From NCBI RefSeq assembly GCF_023156535.1, contig NZ_JALNMH010000003.1, positions 285,861-349,860 of the forward strand: DNA of 64,000 bases, written 5' to 3'. Shown piece by piece: positions 63,070 through 64,000 of the stretch; position 1 is the first letter of the stretch; each line of letters opens with the position of its first letter. A program made the position numbers and the translations under genes. The stretch is from Pseudomarimonas salicorniae. Its GTDB lineage: Bacteria > Pseudomonadota > Gammaproteobacteria > Xanthomonadales > Xanthomonadaceae. The notes below the pieces were generated by a model. The model had not been told where the DNA came from and did no database searches. It worked only from the letters and a program-made list of their open reading frames with translations.

Positions 63070-63159
63070 GCTAACTACGTATTTCAGCTGACCACGGGGA
63101 GATGCCACAATGTTTTCTGACGAACTGTCGCGCCGCGGCAGCTGAATACGGCGTTAGGC
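63069..63159 (+). other. attC site 9, divergent family
   Basis: R'' GGCTAAC (63069-63075), R' GTTAGGC (63153-63159), 91 bp. The arms (CGTATTTCAGCTG / CAGCTGAATACG) share no sequence with the other sites, yet length and layout are the same. Confidence 0.85.
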
Positions 63160-63167
63160 AGCAAGGA

Positions 63168-63500
63168 ATGGACTCTCAGCTGACCACTTTTGAGAAAGCA
63201 ATTCTGGGCCGCATTGCGGAAGACCATCCTGCCTTAGATCCGATTGCCGATCTCCGGGTGGACCGCCGCGAGCTATCCGGTGCAGGCTCCTTTACATACT
63301 TCCAGCCACACCGGTCGGTTGCGCTGGAGGACGGCTACTACAGCCTTAGCGGTCTCATCCAGGTGCCTGGTGTTGAGTTTGGCATGGGGGCCTCAATCGC
63401 TATGAGCTCTGGTCAGGTAGAAATGTTGGAGATCTACACTTTCGGTAGCGCTTTGTGGGCAGGTGACTTCGCCGGTTTTGTCATCGATGGTGCCGCCTAA
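63168..63500 (+). CDS. cassette 10 protein (copy 2 of an identical pair)
   Basis: 110 residues, identical to the product at 62200-62532, with identical DNA through the attC. See cassette 8 for sequence traits. An upstream in-frame start at 63102 lies in the preceding attC and is not used. Confidence 0.75.
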   Translation: MDSQLTTFEKAILGRIAEDHPALDPIADLRVDRRELSGAGSFTYFQPHRSVALEDGYYSLSGLIQVPGVEFGMGASIAMSSGQVEMLEIYTFGSALWAGDFAGFVIDGAA

Positions 63501-63585
63501 CTGTGCATTCGAGCGGACCGATGGGGCTGGCCCTCGAGTTTCCTGAGATGATGTCGGCCATCGGCCGCTCAATGCGGCGTTGGGC
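63495..63585 (+). other. attC site 10
   Basis: R'' GCCTAAC (63495-63501), R' GTTGGGC (63579-63585); otherwise the same as attC 8. Confidence 0.9.
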
Positions 63586-64000
63586 CGCAAGGGAGTCGGG
63601 TTCCATCCAGGCTCCGCGAGATCATGTCATCCACGCTCCGGGCCACCGTGGCGTCGGGCGCCTGGGGGCCGTTTTCGCTGGTTCCCGAGCGGTTTCGCAG
63701 GCGGGCACCCCTTTCGCACGCCAGGGGTGCTGAGTCGTGCAGCAAGTCGCCATCCCGGAGCCTGGTTCCGCTAGCACCGGGTCAGCGGCTCGGAGGATTT
63801 CAGGTGGCGGGCGACAGGGGCAGGCTTTCCGTCCCGAGGCGCCTCGCTCCGGCACCCTCCCTTGCTGCCCAACTATGCGTGTATGGATTCCCCCGTCAAC
63901 TAGCCCCAAGCGCTCGTAGTTCAATAGCAGACCGGATCGGCTGCAATCGTGTATTCGGCCTTTGGGTGGATCGTCTTGATCCTGGCCATCATGGAGTACG
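63580..64000 (+). other. cassette 11 (gene-less type, copy 3 of 3) with broken attC, then unassigned DNA
   Basis: The body 63580-63873 matches cassettes 1 and 4. R'' GCCCAAC (63867-63873) is followed by TATGCGT, then the sequence leaves the attC pattern at about 63880: TGTATGGATTCCCCC. On the minus strand, bases from ~63924 read NYERLGLVDGGIHT before a stop-free run into the cassette. The last 120 bp hold no recognisable gene; the abrupt break fits the end of an insertion sequence or another rearrangement, but the window ends before this can be settled. Confidence 0.6.

Larger units (their letters stand above)
58838..63879 (+). mobile_element. integron gene-cassette array without integrase (CALIN)
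   Basis: Eleven cassettes in one direction, separated by ten complete attC sites with G^TTRRRY insertion points and ended by a broken eleventh. All complete sites are 90-91 bp and have the R''/R' boxes and imperfect inverted arms expected of attC. In each cassette the start (TTRRRY) matches the complement of its own R'' box, as it must in a circular cassette: e.g. TTGGAC with GTCCAAC, TTAGCC with GGCTAAC. No integrase lies between sbcB and the first cassette. Base composition drops well below that of the flanking chromosome. The array may continue past the window. Confidence 0.9.

Noticed and set aside
58838..63879. Array as a set of ordinary IS- or MITE-type repeats
   Set aside because: Each repeat has attC R''/R' boxes with extrahelical bases and the boxes match cassette by cassette, which MITEs would not show.
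63905..63960. tRNA-like stretch (TAGTTCAATAGCAGACC)
   Set aside because: It resembles a D-arm by chance; no acceptor pairing or TpsiC loop follows.

Overview
The window is a high-GC chromosomal segment from a gammaproteobacterium, most likely of the Lysobacterales (Xanthomonadales) type. That placement rests on the REP palindrome families, the EfpL and zinc-free L36 paralogues, the abundance of GGDEF-EAL proteins, and a cassette array of the kind known from Xanthomonas chromosomal integrons. It is an inference from gene content; no rRNA or tRNA gene was seen that could anchor taxonomy.

Layout. 1-6.7 kb: leucine (branched-chain acyl-CoA) degradation genes (hydratase fragment, liuD, liuE, an SDR dehydrogenase) interrupted by a PAS-GGDEF-EAL gene. 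6.7-16.4 kb: housekeeping genes (efpL, FKBP isomerase, ALDH7-type amaB, pyrD, murB, an EamA permease, ispG). Two ~375-bp compound REP islands (8094-8468 and 14743-15116) lie in opposite orientation and bracket about 6.3 kb of this block. 16.4-18.1 kb: a c-di-GMP-linked PilZ-like gene coupled to ispG.

18.2-31.3 kb: the most striking region. Six co-directional genes look like one electron-transfer conduit across the envelope: an FAD/NAD oxidoreductase fused to two cyclic-nucleotide-binding domains and a four-cluster ferredoxin; a diheme b-type membrane cytochrome; an FHA-TM-decaheme cytochrome c; a lipoprotein with two HbpS/GlcG heme-binding-like domains; an outer-membrane beta-barrel; and a 1340-residue decaheme cytochrome with an LVIVD beta-propeller. 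I do not recognise this combination as a described pathway.

31.3-43.8 kb: xseA; a TPP-dependent acetolactate-synthase-like gene and an aldehyde dehydrogenase, separated by a four-helix-bundle (S23/IVS) gene flanked by inverted 7-bp tandem repeats; a large propeller sensor kinase divergent from an ECF sigma/anti-sigma-like pair; yigZ, probably with a CTG start; and an ABC exporter. 43.8-50.3 kb: a PstS-like/porin/GGDEF-EAL operon, and a convergent Ser/Thr kinase. 50.4-58.7 kb: L36 paralogue, aguA-aguB (agmatine to putrescine), a TraB-family protein, a response-regulator GGDEF-EAL, and sbcB.

58.8-63.9 kb: an integron gene-cassette array with ten complete 90-91-bp attC sites and an eleventh broken one, and no integrase in view (a CALIN). 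It carries SMI1-, DUF1871- and possibly Imm41-like genes, one perfectly duplicated cassette, and three copies of a 372-bp-class cassette with no convincing gene.

Regulatory theme: three GGDEF-EAL proteins, a PilZ-like protein, two cNMP-binding domains, an FHA domain and a Ser/Thr kinase occur within 64 kb, so second-messenger and phosphorylation signalling is dense here.
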